Of a DNA stretch of 44,409 nt, positions 8,378 to 17,123 are shown one piece after another. The notes beneath the pieces were generated by a model. It saw only the letters and a list, made by a program, of their open reading frames with translations. It ran no database searches and was not told where the DNA came from. Made by a program: the position numbers and the translations under genes. Origin of the DNA: Flavobacteria bacterium RIFCSPLOWO2_12_FULL_35_11. Lineage in GTDB: Bacteria > Bacteroidota > Bacteroidia > Flavobacteriales > Flavobacteriaceae. The stretch is taken from the NCBI GenBank assembly GCA_001800975.1, contig MGWK01000073.1:1-44409 (forward strand), read 5' to 3'. Within the stretch, counting starts at the first letter, position 1; each line of letters opens with the position of its first letter.

Positions 8378-9841
8378 CTAGTCCAGTTTTGGTAAGGTAA
8401 ATTCTTTTAAAACACTTGGCAACTTCATGGCTGCTTCAATTTCTTCAGATTTTCGAGGCGCCAAAGCCGACAAATTTACCGGTCCGTTTTTGGTGATCAA
8501 AATATCATCCTCAATGCGCACGCCAATTCCCCACCATTTTTCATCGCATTCGCTTCCTGTTGGAATATAAATTCCCGGTTCCATGGTAACCACCATATTT
8601 TCTTCAAATTTCTCGTAATTTCCAGGATCGTGAACATCCAAGCCAATATGATGTGACGTTCCGTGGGGAAAATAATTATGCTTGCTGTTTTCATTTGCAA
8701 TGATGCCCAATTCGGCAAGTCCTTTATTGATAATTTTTCTTGCAATTTGATTTGGTTCTCCCATATCTTCTCCAATTTTGTAGGCTGCAATTCCTGCTTC
8801 CTGGGCATCATAAACCAAATCGTAAATTAATTTTTGTTCGGCGGAGAATTTCCCGTTGGTTGGAATTGTGCGTGTAACATCAGCAGTATATCCGTGATAT
8901 TCAGCGCCTAAATCCATTAAAATCAAATTGTTGTCGCCAATATTTGTTTTATTGTTTTCAACATAATGCAAAATGCAACCGTTATTTCCGGCACCAACAA
9001 TTGACGGATAGCCTTCGTATTCAGCACCATATTTTTTATAAACAAACTCATGAACGCCTTGCGCCTCTGTTTCAGACATATTTGGATGCATGGCTTTCAT
9101 CATTTCCAATTGCCCGATTGCGGATATATCCACCGCTTTTTTTAATAATGCCAGCTCCTCTTTTGTTTTTACTTCCCTTAAAGTAGCCATTAATTTTTGA
9201 AGTGTTTCTGTATCTATTCTTTTTTTGGTTTCGTTATACATTTTATCATTTGTTGGATTGTTTAAATGAATTAAATCAAAAGAAACTTTCACTTTAAAAG
9301 TCTTGATCAAATCATATAAATCGGCACTGTCATCTGTATCCCTGACATCATTTTTAAAGTTTTCGAACAGAATTTTGTCAAATTTGGAAAAATTGAGTTC
9401 GTAACTTTTAAATTCACCGCCGTTATAAGCAACCCTAAATCCCAATTCATCCTGCGCACCTGAAACACCCATTCGTTTTCCGTTCCACATTTCAGCGCGT
9501 TCATTGCGTTCCTGGACAAATATTACTTCGTTAAAAGTCTTGTTTCCAATTGTTTGATTCTCTTTAAAAATAAAAATCAAGGCATTTGGTTCTTTATAAC
9601 CCGTTAAATAATAAAAATTTGGATCCTGATGATACACATATTCAACATCGTTTGCCCTGTTTCTTACAGGATTTGCAAAAAATACGGAGACACTGTTATT
9701 GGGCAATTTAGCCCGAAGCTGTTCTCGCCTTTCCGCATGAAATTCTTTTTTTAAAAAATCTTGGGGTGTATCATTTTGTTGGGCAAAGCCAGTTGAAAAA
9801 ACGAAAAAAAATAAGAGCAATTTTATACTGAAGAATTTCAT
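8378..9841 (-). CDS. pepP: Secreted Xaa-Pro aminopeptidase (aminopeptidase P, M24B)
   Basis: This encodes 487 residues from ATG 9841, which gives a clean signal peptide (KLLLFFFVFSTGFAQ). An upstream in-frame ATG at 9892 would put 17 residues in front of it and lies beyond the promoter-like site at 9868. The N-terminal AMP_N domain includes NDVEYVYHQDPNFYYLTGY. The pita-bread domain carries the five metal ligands: D310 and D321 (LMDLGAEYHGYTADVTRT), H397 (GTSHHIGLDVHD), E421 (TMEPGIY) and E444 (RIEDD). The enzyme removes an N-terminal residue that precedes proline, using two divalent metal ions. A periplasmic location is inferred from the signal peptide. It is monocistronic as far as I can see. 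Confidence 0.93.
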   Translation of the reverse strand: MKFFSIKLLLFFFVFSTGFAQQNDTPQDFLKKEFHAERREQLRAKLPNNSVSVFFANPVRNRANDVEYVYHQDPNFYYLTGYKEPNALIFIFKENQTIGNKTFNEVIFVQERNERAEMWNGKRMGVSGAQDELGFRVAYNGGEFKSYELNFSKFDKILFENFKNDVRDTDDSADLYDLIKTFKVKVSFDLIHLNNPTNDKMYNETKKRIDTETLQKLMATLREVKTKEELALLKKAVDISAIGQLEMMKAMHPNMSETEAQGVHEFVYKKYGAEYEGYPSIVGAGNNGCILHYVENNKTNIGDNNLILMDLGAEYHGYTADVTRTIPTNGKFSAEQKLIYDLVYDAQEAGIAAYKIGEDMGEPNQIARKIINKGLAELGIIANENSKHNYFPHGTSHHIGLDVHDPGNYEKFEENMVVTMEPGIYIPTGSECDEKWWGIGVRIEDDILITKNGPVNLSALAPRKSEEIEAAMKLPSVLKEFTLPKLD

Positions 9842-9867
9842 GAGTTGATGTTGTTGTTTAACAAATC

Positions 9868-9875
9868 CAAATATA
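9868..9875 (-). promoter_or_regulatory. Putative -7 element TATATTTG (minus strand)
   Basis: On the plus strand it reads CAAATATA. It lies 26 bases upstream of ATG 9841 and inside the longer alternative reading frame, so it helps to choose the shorter start of the aminopeptidase P gene. Confidence 0.5.
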
Positions 9876-9923
9876 AAATAAATAGTAAACAATTTAGCAG
9901 TTATAGTGTTTAAAAAAAGTAGG

Positions 9924-9947
9924 AAGACCGAAGACCGAAGCCGGAAG
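9924..9947 (+). repeat. Short tandem repeat, AAGACCG units
   Basis: Two perfect AAGACCG units are followed by AAGCCGG and AAG. It is a small 7-bp array directly before the hairpin element. Confidence 0.7.
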
Positions 9948-9969
9948 AAAGAAAATTATCAATTTTTAA

Positions 9970-10070
9970 TTCAACCTGCGTTAAGGATAGAGCGGTTTGT
10001 TTGAGCTATTTTTTTGTTTTTCACAAAAAAAGCGAGTAGCGATAGCCTGACCTGCAAGGGAACGCCCAAA
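9970..10070 (+). repeat. Interspersed hairpin element, copy 1
   Basis: The 5' module is GCGTTAAGGATAGAGCGG and the 3' module CTGCAAGGGAACGCCCAAA. Between them a hairpin pairs TTTTTTTGT (10009-10017) with ACAAAAAAA (10023-10031), flanked by GTTTGAGCT and GCGAGTAG. Both end modules and the arm sequences recur in copies 2 and/or 3. It may be a non-coding RNA or a small non-autonomous repeat; I know of no name for it. Confidence 0.75.
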
Positions 10071-10297
10071 TTATGCTGAAGCATTAAATTGGATTTATTT
10101 ATTGAAAAAGCAAAAAAAATAAGCATTAAAAAATTTGATCTTAAAAAGGTAAATTAATACCAATACAATTCTTGAATAATTCGTATTTTAGCATCACAAA
10201 ATAATTTTAGATGAAACGAGCCTCACAAATTTTGATACACAAAAGAATGTTTAATGGCGAACTGCATCTGTACCAATAAAAAATAAAATTTAAACAG

Positions 10298-11380
10298 ATG
10301 AAAAATACTGCTTTAACTCATATTCACGAGTCATTAGGTGCTAAAATGGTACCGTTTGCAGGCTATATGATGCCTGTACAATATGAAGGAATTAATATTG
10401 AACACGAAACCGTTAGAAATGGCGTTGGTGTTTTTGATGTTTCACACATGGGAGAATTTCACTTAAAAGGGAAAAATGCCTTGGCATTGATTCAAAAAGT
10501 GACCTCAAACGATGCTTCTGTTTTGGTTGACGGAAAAATTCAATACAGTTGTTTGCCAAATAATGACGGCGGTATTGTGGATGATTTATTGGTTTACAGA
10601 ATCACGGAAGATCATTATTTTTTAGTGGTGAATGCTTCAAATATTGAAAAAGACTGGAATTGGATTTCTTCACATAACGATTTGGGTGTTGAAATGACCA
10701 ATGTTTCAGATGATTTGTCTTTACTGGCCGTTCAAGGACCTAAAGCTGCGCAAGCGCTACAATCTTTGACTGATATTGATTTATCCGCTATGGAATATTA
10801 CACGCTTAAAATTGGCACTTTTGCGGGAATTGACAATGTAATTGTATCTGCTACAGGTTATACAGGTTCTGGCGGATTTGAAATTTACTTTAAAAATAAA
10901 GATGCCGAACATATTTGGAATGCAATTTTTAAAGCGGGAGAAAAATTCGGAATTAAACCTATTGGTTTGGCCGCACGCGATACCTTGCGTTTAGAAATGG
11001 GTTTCTGTTTGTACGGAAACGACATTAATGACACTACTTCCCCTATTGAAGCTGGTTTGGGATGGATTACAAAATTCACAAAAGACTTCACCAATTCTGA
11101 AGCGTTAAAAAAACAAAAAGAAGAAGGCGTTTCAAAAAAATTGGTTGCTTTTGAAGTTGTAGAAAAAGCAGTTCCGCGTCACGATTACGAAATAGTGAAT
11201 GAAGAAGGCGAAAATATTGGTGTTGTAACATCGGGAACTATGAGTCCGTCATTAAAAAAAGGAATTGGAATGGGTTATGTGAAAACGGCTTATGCCAAGC
11301 TTGGTTCAAAAATTTTCATTCAAATCAGAAATAAAGCAATTCCTGCCGTAGTGGTTAAATTGCCTTTTTATAAAGGTTAA
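10298..11380 (+). CDS. gcvT: Glycine cleavage system T protein (aminomethyltransferase)
   Basis: This encodes 360 residues, the standard length. It is the T component of the glycine cleavage complex: it releases ammonia from the aminomethyl group on lipoyl-H protein and transfers the one-carbon unit to tetrahydrofolate, giving 5,10-methylene-THF. Family landmarks are [57 protein letters not shown], the PIEAGLGW stretch and the C-terminal [16 protein letters not shown]. gcvH and gcvP are not in the window. GlyA at 14344 uses the same folate pool. The end overlaps the convergent acyltransferase gene by 4 bases with no terminator between them. Confidence 0.97.
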   Translation: MKNTALTHIHESLGAKMVPFAGYMMPVQYEGINIEHETVRNGVGVFDVSHMGEFHLKGKNALALIQKVTSNDASVLVDGKIQYSCLPNNDGGIVDDLLVYRITEDHYFLVVNASNIEKDWNWISSHNDLGVEMTNVSDDLSLLAVQGPKAAQALQSLTDIDLSAMEYYTLKIGTFAGIDNVIVSATGYTGSGGFEIYFKNKDAEHIWNAIFKAGEKFGIKPIGLAARDTLRLEMGFCLYGNDINDTTSPIEAGLGWITKFTKDFTNSEALKKQKEEGVSKKLVAFEVVEKAVPRHDYEIVNEEGENIGVVTSGTMSPSLKKGIGMGYVKTAYAKLGSKIFIQIRNKAIPAVVVKLPFYKG

Positions 11381-11916
11381 AAGTTTTCGGGTATTTTACC
11401 CTGAACGCCTTCATAAAATTTATGAAAGAAGTTAAAGTCGTTTTCCATATTATCAGTTAAATAATAAGGTTCAGCGACTTTAACTTCTTTGTTTTTAAAA
11501 TCAAAAGAAATCATCACAATAGGCACATTTGCGCCTTTTGCAATATAATAAAACCCTGTTTTCCAGATTTCTGTCTTTTTTCGGGTTCCTTCGGGCGACA
11601 ACACTAAAATAAAATTTTCCTGAGAATTAAAGATGTTGACAATCGCTTCAACTTTATTGCTGCTGGTGCTTCTTTCAATGGGCGTTCCTCCCAGCCATCT
11701 AAATATAAATCCGAAAGGCGGCTCAAATAAAGATGCTTTTCCAATATAATTTGCCGACAATCCTTCTGCATATTTAATAAAAACACCCAAAGGAAAATCT
11801 TGCCAGTGCGTGTGCGGCGCTGCAATAATCACATATTTTTTTAAAGATCTTGGGAAACTTCCAATGACTTTCCATCCTAAAATGGTGTACAAAATAAAAC
11901 GGGCAAAAATTTTCAT
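11377..11916 (-). CDS. PlsC-like 1-acylglycerol-phosphate acyltransferase family protein
   Basis: This is a short member of 179 residues. The catalytic HX4D motif is H35-D40 (HTHWQD), followed by the GGTPIER acceptor motif (76-82) and SPEGTR (107-112). These place it in the glycerolipid acyltransferase family, which moves a fatty acyl group to an acceptor hydroxyl at the cytoplasmic face of the membrane. It is shorter than PlsC (about 240 residues) and has no obvious transmembrane helix. Compact relatives are common in Bacteroidota and their acceptor is not known to me, so I give no symbol. A -7-like site lies at 11966-11973. Confidence 0.85.
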   Translation of the reverse strand: MKIFARFILYTILGWKVIGSFPRSLKKYVIIAAPHTHWQDFPLGVFIKYAEGLSANYIGKASLFEPPFGFIFRWLGGTPIERSTSSNKVEAIVNIFNSQENFILVLSPEGTRKKTEIWKTGFYYIAKGANVPIVMISFDFKNKEVKVAEPYYLTDNMENDFNFFHKFYEGVQGKIPENF

Positions 11917-11965
11917 ATTGTTTGTTGATAACTCAGTTTCTATTTTTCATATATCGGTTCGGACG

Positions 11966-11973
11966 CAAATATA
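11966..11973 (-). promoter_or_regulatory. Putative -7 element TATATTTG (minus strand)
   Basis: On the plus strand it reads CAAATATA. It lies 49 bases upstream of the acyltransferase ATG at 11916. No -33 element was identified. Confidence 0.45.
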
Positions 11974-12015
11974 AAATTCTTACTTTTATAAACTAATATT
12001 TATATTAAAATTGTG

Positions 12016-13350
12016 ATGACTGAGTTTTTTTTATATGTAATTATTGCCTTGGTATTTTTAGCAATTGGCTTTATAATCGGCAAATTATTAACCAAAGGTA
12101 ACTTCGAAAAAGTGACTTCTGAACTGGAGGTAAGAAATAAACTATTGCTTGAAGAAAAACAGCTTAATGAATTAAATATTAATAAGTTAATTCAAGAAAA
12201 AAATAGTTTAAATGAAGAAAAGCACCAGATAGATATTAGGCTGGCCCAGAAGGTTTCTGAGTTTCATAACCTGGAAGAAAAGCTACTGGAAAATAAGGCT
12301 GAAGTTGAAAAATTACAGGAAAAATTCAGCAAAGAATTTGAAATATTGGCCAGTAAAATATTGGAGGAGAAATCGGTTAAATTTACCGAGCAGAATAAGG
12401 AAAACCTAAAAAATATTTTAAGTCCCCTCCAGGAAAAAATCCAAACTTTTGAACGAAAAGTTGAAGATACGCATAAAGAAAGCATTGATTATCACGCCGC
12501 TTTACGTCAGCAAATACTTGGTTTAAAAGATTTAAACCTGCAAATGAGCAAAGACACCATCAATTTGACAAAAGCGTTAAAAGGCGACAGCAAAACGCAA
12601 GGAAATTGGGGTGAATTGGTATTGGAGCGCGTTTTGGAAAAATCGGGTTTGGAAAAAGACCGGGAATATTTTGTGCAGCAAAGTTTTACCAATGTGGAAG
12701 GAAAAAGAATACTTCCCGATGTGGTGATTCATTTGCCCGACGGCAAAAAAATGGTCATCGACTCAAAAGTTTCCTTAACGGCTTATGAGCAATTTGTAAA
12801 TAGTGATGACGACTATGAAAAATCACAATTTTTGAAGGAACACGTAAATTCCCTGAAACGCCATATTGAACAATTGAGCGAAAAACGATATGAAGATATT
12901 TACAAAATTGAATCGCCCGATTTTGTGTTGTTGTTTATTCCTATTGAACCCGCATTTGCAGTGGCTTTAAATACCGACAATCAATTGTACAATAAAGCAT
13001 TCGAAAGAAATATTGTGATTGTGACGCCCACTACCCTTTTGGCTACGTTACGCACCATTGATTCTATGTGGAACAATGAAAAACAACAGCGAAACGCCAT
13101 AGAAATCGCACGCCAGGCAGGTGCTTTGTACGACAAGTTTGAAGGTTTCATTGCCGATTTAACCAATGTTGGCAAAAAAATGGATGAAGCAAAAGCAGAA
13201 TATCGTGGCGCTATGAACAAGCTTTTTGAAGGAAAAGGGAATTTAATCGTAAGTGTTGAAAAGCTGAAGAAAATGGGCGCGAAATCCAAAAAATCATTGC
13301 CCCAAAATATTATAGAACGCGCTGAAGATATTGAAGATTTAGAAATATAA
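12016..13350 (+). CDS. rmuC: RmuC family DNA recombination protein
   Basis: This encodes 444 residues from ATG 12016; an adjacent GTG at 12013 is the alternative start. One N-terminal membrane helix (about 3-24) is followed by a long Glu/Lys-rich coiled coil (about 35-170). The RmuC domain then shows GNWGELVLERVLEKSGL, LPDVVIHLPDGKKMVIDSKV and the FIPIEPAFAVAL stretch. The domain has a restriction-endonuclease-like core, and in E. coli RmuC limits inversions at short inverted repeats. A role at the inner membrane is inferred from the helix. It ends at a strong bidirectional terminator shared with the convergent peroxiredoxin gene. Confidence 0.95.
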   Translation: MTEFFLYVIIALVFLAIGFIIGKLLTKGNFEKVTSELEVRNKLLLEEKQLNELNINKLIQEKNSLNEEKHQIDIRLAQKVSEFHNLEEKLLENKAEVEKLQEKFSKEFEILASKILEEKSVKFTEQNKENLKNILSPLQEKIQTFERKVEDTHKESIDYHAALRQQILGLKDLNLQMSKDTINLTKALKGDSKTQGNWGELVLERVLEKSGLEKDREYFVQQSFTNVEGKRILPDVVIHLPDGKKMVIDSKVSLTAYEQFVNSDDDYEKSQFLKEHVNSLKRHIEQLSEKRYEDIYKIESPDFVLLFIPIEPAFAVALNTDNQLYNKAFERNIVIVTPTTLLATLRTIDSMWNNEKQQRNAIEIARQAGALYDKFEGFIADLTNVGKKMDEAKAEYRGAMNKLFEGKGNLIVSVEKLKKMGAKSKKSLPQNIIERAEDIEDLEI

Positions 13351-13360
13351 TTAAAAGTAA

Positions 13361-13385
13361 AAATCCCGCAAAAGCGGGATTTTTT
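13361..13385. terminator. Bidirectional rho-independent terminator
   Basis: AAATCCCGC pairs perfectly with GCGGGATTT across a 4-base loop, with A and T runs on either side. It sits between the convergent rmuC and peroxiredoxin genes, 10 bases after one stop and 7 before the other, so it can serve both. Confidence 0.92.
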
Positions 13386-13391
13386 ATTTAT

Positions 13392-14102
13392 TTAGTTTTT
13401 TAAAACTTTACTTAAAACCAATTCTTTGTCAATTTTTCTGGTACAGAAATACCAATCTTTACAATCCATATCTTCTTTGCCTTCCATTCTGTCTTGTGCA
13501 GATCCGCAAGAACCTGCCGGGCCAATAATAACATCATCGCCAGGATTCCAGTCGGCAGGTGTCGCAACGCCAAATTCATCAGCTGTTTTTAATGCAACAA
13601 TTACCCTGTACAATTCATCAAAGTTTCTTCCCAAACTTAAAGGATAATAAATAATTGCCCTGATAATTCCTTTTGGATCCACAAAAAATACGGCTCTAAC
13701 CGCTTTTGTTGATGCTTCGTTTGGTTGGATCATTCCATATTTTTTGGCAACTTCCATGGTAATGTCTTCAATCAAAGGAAATTTTACTTCTATGTTTTTC
13801 ATTCCTTTATATTCGATTTTTTCCTTGATGGAACGCAACCAGGCAATATGGCTGTATAAGCCATCAATTGAGAGGCCCACAAGTTTGCAGCCTGCCTTTG
13901 CAAATTTATCTTCCAAAGAAGCAAATGTCATAAATTCTGAGGTGCAAACTGGCGTAAAATCGGCTGGGTGACTAAATAAGATAACCCATTCTCCTTTGTA
14001 ATCTTCCGGAAATTTTATATTTCCCTGTGTTGTAACTGCTTTAAATTCGGGAGCTTTGTCTCCAATTCTTGGCATAGATGTAATTCCTTCTGCTGTTTCC
14101 AT
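13392..14102 (-). CDS. Peroxiredoxin, Prx6/1-Cys-like
   Basis: This encodes 236 residues from ATG 14102 (METAEGITSMPRIGDKAPEF). A longer frame to 14186 adds a poor 28-residue extension, and the -7-like site at 14144 lies inside it. The peroxidatic cysteine is C53 in PADFTPVCTSE. Further cysteines are C71 and, near the end, C199, C214 and C220. The length and C-terminal layout fit the Prx6-type thiol peroxidases of archaea and bacteria, which reduce hydrogen peroxide and organic peroxides in the cytoplasm. Whether the C-terminal cysteines resolve the sulfenate, as in some archaeal relatives, cannot be told here. Confidence 0.94.
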   Translation of the reverse strand: METAEGITSMPRIGDKAPEFKAVTTQGNIKFPEDYKGEWVILFSHPADFTPVCTSEFMTFASLEDKFAKAGCKLVGLSIDGLYSHIAWLRSIKEKIEYKGMKNIEVKFPLIEDITMEVAKKYGMIQPNEASTKAVRAVFFVDPKGIIRAIIYYPLSLGRNFDELYRVIVALKTADEFGVATPADWNPGDDVIIGPAGSCGSAQDRMEGKEDMDCKDWYFCTRKIDKELVLSKVLKN

Positions 14103-14143
14103 ATTTCTAATTTTAAAATTATTTTTAATAAAATTGATGCTTT

Positions 14144-14151
14144 CAAATTTA
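14144..14151 (-). promoter_or_regulatory. Putative -7 element TAAATTTG (minus strand)
   Basis: On the plus strand it reads CAAATTTA. It lies 41 bases upstream of ATG 14102 of the peroxiredoxin gene and supports that start over 14186. Confidence 0.4.
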
Positions 14152-14301
14152 TTTATGGCATTTAAATTAATCGTTACGCTTTTCAAATTGCGATTGACAT
14201 TATGCTGATAAAAATTTGATTGTCAATCCACTAAAGTTAGTGAAAAAATCACAAAATATGGCAGTTTTGGAGACATTTAACAAAAAATTTGCAGGCATAA
14301 A

Positions 14302-14324
14302 AAATCCCGCTCAAGGCGGGATTT
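14302..14324 (-). terminator. Rho-independent terminator of glyA
   Basis: AAATCCCGC pairs with GCGGGATTT across a 5-base loop, about 20 bases after the glyA stop. The stem is the same sequence as that of the 13361 terminator. On the minus strand it is followed by a T run. Confidence 0.88.
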
Positions 14325-14343
14325 ATATTATTTAAAATGCTAT

Positions 14344-15618
14344 TTATTTTGCGAATAACGGCAAACCCGACATCATTTCATTTACTTTTTCAGCAACACT
14401 TTCCAAAACCGCTTCATCTTCATAATTAAGAATAACTTCATCAATTAAATCAACGATGGCAATCATATCATTTTCTTTCAAGCCTCTGGTTGTAACAGCT
14501 GCAGTTCCAATTCTGATACCTGAGGTTACAAAAGGAGATTTGTCATCAAAAGGCACCATATTTTTATTTACGGTAATATCAGCTTTTACCAAGGCATTTT
14601 CAGCATCTTTACCGCTAATATTTTTATTTCTTAAATCAATCAGCATCATATGGTTGTCTGTTCCGCCAGAAATAATTTCATAACCTTTTTTCATAAAAGC
14701 AGCAGCCATAGTTGCCGCATTTTTCTTCACCTGAATTTGATATGCTAAAAATTCATCTGTTAAAGCTTCTCCAAAAGCAATCGCTTTTGCAGCAATCACG
14801 TGCTCTAAAGGTCCTCCCTGATTTCCGGGAAAAACGGCAGAATCAATTAAAGCTGACATTTTTTTTAACGTTCCATTTTTTAATGTTTGTCCAAACGGAT
14901 TGTCGAAATCCTTTCCAATCATAATGATTCCGCCACGAGGTCCACGCAATGTTTTGTGTGTTGTGGTGGTCACAAAATGACAATGAGGAATTGGATCATT
15001 TAATATTCCTTTGGCGATTAAGCCAGAAGGATGGGAAATATCGGCCATTAATAAGGCACCAACAGAATCTGCTATTTCCCTAAATCTTTTAAAATCTATG
15101 TCTCTTGAATACGCCGAAGCGCCTGCAATAATTAAATTTGGTTTTTCTTTGGTGGCAGTTTCCTGAATTTTGTCATAATTTAATACACCGGTTTCTTTTT
15201 CAACACCATAAAAAGACGTTTTATACAATTTTCCTGAAAAATTTACCGGAGAACCGTGTGTTAAATGTCCGCCATGCGACAAATCGAACCCTAAAATTTT
15301 ATCTCCCGGGTTTAAAACAGCCTGATAAACCGCGGCATTTGCCTGTGAACCAGAATGAGGCTGCACATTTACATATTCTGCGCCAAAAAGTTGTTTTGCC
15401 CTGTCAATTGCAATTTGCTCAACAATATCAACCACTTCGCAACCGCCATAATAACGTTTGTTGGGATATCCTTCTGCATATTTGTTGGTCAAAACAGAAC
15501 CAGTGGCTTCCATAACTTGTTCACTTACAAAGTTTTCCGAAGCAATTAATTCCAAACCGTTAGTTTGTCTTTCTTTTTCGTCTTGTATTAAATCGAAGAT
15601 AATTTGATCACGTTGCAT
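14344..15618 (-). CDS. glyA: Serine hydroxymethyltransferase
   Basis: This is a full-length family member of 424 residues. It interconverts serine plus THF with glycine plus 5,10-methylene-THF in the cytoplasm, using PLP. Motifs seen are [26 protein letters not shown], the [13 protein letters not shown] stretch, [11 protein letters not shown], and the PLP lysine K222 in [14 protein letters not shown], followed by [11 protein letters not shown]. Together with GcvT at 10298 it covers the glycine end of one-carbon metabolism, though the two genes are not one operon. A promoter site lies at 15649 and a terminator at 14302, so it is probably monocistronic. Confidence 0.98.
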   Translation of the reverse strand: MQRDQIIFDLIQDEKERQTNGLELIASENFVSEQVMEATGSVLTNKYAEGYPNKRYYGGCEVVDIVEQIAIDRAKQLFGAEYVNVQPHSGSQANAAVYQAVLNPGDKILGFDLSHGGHLTHGSPVNFSGKLYKTSFYGVEKETGVLNYDKIQETATKEKPNLIIAGASAYSRDIDFKRFREIADSVGALLMADISHPSGLIAKGILNDPIPHCHFVTTTTHKTLRGPRGGIIMIGKDFDNPFGQTLKNGTLKKMSALIDSAVFPGNQGGPLEHVIAAKAIAFGEALTDEFLAYQIQVKKNAATMAAAFMKKGYEIISGGTDNHMMLIDLRNKNISGKDAENALVKADITVNKNMVPFDDKSPFVTSGIRIGTAAVTTRGLKENDMIAIVDLIDEVILNYEDEAVLESVAEKVNEMMSGLPLFAK

Positions 15619-15648
15619 TAAATTTGATTTTAAAAGTTAAAATTTCCG

Positions 15649-15656
15649 CAAAAATA
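15649..15656 (-). promoter_or_regulatory. Putative -7 element TATTTTTG of glyA (minus strand)
   Basis: On the plus strand it reads CAAAAATA. It lies 30 bases upstream of the glyA ATG at 15618. Confidence 0.5.
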
Positions 15657-15666
15657 CTAATTTCAT

Positions 15667-15696
15667 TTTGCATTTAATAAGAAACTTCTATATTTG
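15667..15696 (+). promoter_or_regulatory. Fumarylacetoacetase promoter, TTTG-N18-TATATTTG
   Basis: TTTG at 15667-15670 and TATATTTG at 15689-15696 fit both parts of the Bacteroidota promoter consensus. The likely start of transcription is about 15703, leaving a leader of about 30 bases before ATG 15732. Confidence 0.65.
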
Positions 15697-15731
15697 ATAA
15701 GAAAATAATAACTACTAAATAGTTTACATAT

Positions 15732-17021
15732 ATGCAAATAGCAGCAAACAATCCAACTAGAAAGTCATGGTTAAATGTAGAAGAAAACTGCGATTTTCCC
15801 ATTCAAAATATACCTTTTGGCGTTTTTATCACCAAAGATGACATTATAACCATTGGAACAAGAATTGGCGAATACGCCATTGATTTGGGCGCTTTCCATC
15901 AATTGGGATATTTTGAAGGAATTCCGTTGACCGATGATATGTTTATGCAAGATTCCTTAAATGATTTTATTTCCGACGGAAGAAAAACTTGGAGACTGGT
16001 AAGAAACAGAATTGCGGAAATCTTTGATGCGGAAAACGCAAGTTTAAGAGACAATTTAAACCACCGGGAAGTCATTATTTTCGACGTAAATGAGGTAGAA
16101 ATGTTGTTGCCAATAAGCGTTGGCGATTATACCGATTTTTACTCGAGTAAAGAACATGCCACCAACGTTGGGGTGATGTTTAGAGGCATAGATAATGCAT
16201 TGATGCCCAATTGGCTTCACATGCCAATCGGTTACCATGGACGTTCCTCTTCAGTTGTTGTTTCCGGAACAAAAATTCGAAGACCATACGGACAAATGCT
16301 TCCAAATGGTGAAACTCAACCAATTTTCGGACCAACAAAAACTTTGGATATGGAGCTTGAAACAGCTTTTATTACCACCGATGTCAATAATTTGGGAGAA
16401 CCAATTTCTATAGATGAGGCCGCAGAATATATTTTCGGAATGGTTTTATTAAACGACTGGAGCGCCAGAGACATTCAAAAATGGGAATATGTTCCGCTTG
16501 GGCCATTTTTGGGAAAAAGTTTTGCTTCATCCATGTCGCCGTGGATTATTACGATGGATGCTTTGGAACCTTTTAAATGTGACGGGCCAAAACAAATTGT
16601 TACGCCACTTCCCTACTTACAGCAAAAAACTACAGAAAATAGTTACGACATAAAACTTCAGGTAGCAGTTGAAACTGAAAATGGCGATTTAAATCTGCTC
16701 ACTACATCAAATTTTAAATATTTATACTGGTCAATGGCACAACAATTAGCCCACCACACCAGCAATGGATGTAATGTAAGAGCCGGTGATTTAATGGGAA
16801 GCGGCACCATCTCGGGTCCGACAAAAAATAGTTATGGTTCTATGTTGGAATTAACTTGGGGAGGAAAAGAACCAATCACTTTAAAAGACGGAACCTCAAG
16901 AACATTTTTCAACGATGGCGATAATGTGATTATTCGCGGGTATTGCAAAAATGACAAAGTGAGAATTGGTTTTGGCAAATGTACCGGCAAAATAATGCCG
17001 TCCGTTAAATTAAAAAAATAA
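15732..17021 (+). CDS. fahA: Fumarylacetoacetase
   Basis: This encodes 429 residues, close to the eukaryotic and bacterial FAH length. It carries the N-terminal SH3-like domain (IPFGVFI, TIGTRIGEYAIDL) and the C-terminal hydrolase domain with PIGYHGRSSSVVVSGT, the ELETAFI metal region, LLNDWSARDIQKWEYVPLG and GSGTISGP. It performs the last step of tyrosine breakdown, splitting fumarylacetoacetate into fumarate and acetoacetate. The other genes of the pathway (hmgA, hppD, maiA) are not in the window. The gene has its own promoter and a hairpin terminator at 17047. Confidence 0.97.
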   Translation: MQIAANNPTRKSWLNVEENCDFPIQNIPFGVFITKDDIITIGTRIGEYAIDLGAFHQLGYFEGIPLTDDMFMQDSLNDFISDGRKTWRLVRNRIAEIFDAENASLRDNLNHREVIIFDVNEVEMLLPISVGDYTDFYSSKEHATNVGVMFRGIDNALMPNWLHMPIGYHGRSSSVVVSGTKIRRPYGQMLPNGETQPIFGPTKTLDMELETAFITTDVNNLGEPISIDEAAEYIFGMVLLNDWSARDIQKWEYVPLGPFLGKSFASSMSPWIITMDALEPFKCDGPKQIVTPLPYLQQKTTENSYDIKLQVAVETENGDLNLLTTSNFKYLYWSMAQQLAHHTSNGCNVRAGDLMGSGTISGPTKNSYGSMLELTWGGKEPITLKDGTSRTFFNDGDNVIIRGYCKNDKVRIGFGKCTGKIMPSVKLKK

Positions 17022-17046
17022 GAAATAATCAAATATATTGACAGAC

Positions 17047-17080
17047 TAAAAAACCTAAAATAATATTTTAGGTTTTTTTT
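17047..17080 (+). terminator. Rho-independent terminator after fumarylacetoacetase
   Basis: A long perfect AT-rich stem (AAAACCTAAAAT with ATTTTAGGTTTT, tiny loop) is followed by a T run. The next gene's -7 site starts only 3 bases later. Confidence 0.85.
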
Positions 17081-17082
17081 GT

Positions 17083-17090
17083 TATTTTTG
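17083..17090 (+). promoter_or_regulatory. Putative -7 element TATTTTTG
   Basis: It lies 33 bases before ATG 17124 and directly abuts the preceding terminator. It fits a short leader for the lipoprotein gene and supports the ATG over the earlier in-frame start at 17079. Confidence 0.5.
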
Positions 17091-17123
17091 ACAATAAATT
17101 CTTTACTGGAAAACTTAAATAAG

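Larger units (their letters stand above)
9842..10297. other. Intergenic region with a 7-bp tandem repeat and a hairpin element
   Basis: It holds the aminopeptidase promoter site, a short AAGACCG tandem (9924-9944), an interspersed hairpin element (9970-10070) and then AT-rich DNA before gcvT. I see no gene in it. I looked for a glycine riboswitch before gcvT and found no recognisable one. Confidence 0.6.

Noticed and set aside
10071-10297. Possible glycine riboswitch before gcvT
   Set aside because: No paired glycine-aptamer pattern is visible in this AT-rich leader.
14103-14186. 28-residue N-terminal extension of the peroxiredoxin
   Set aside because: It is unlike the family, and a promoter-like site lies inside it; ATG 14102 matches the known N-terminus.
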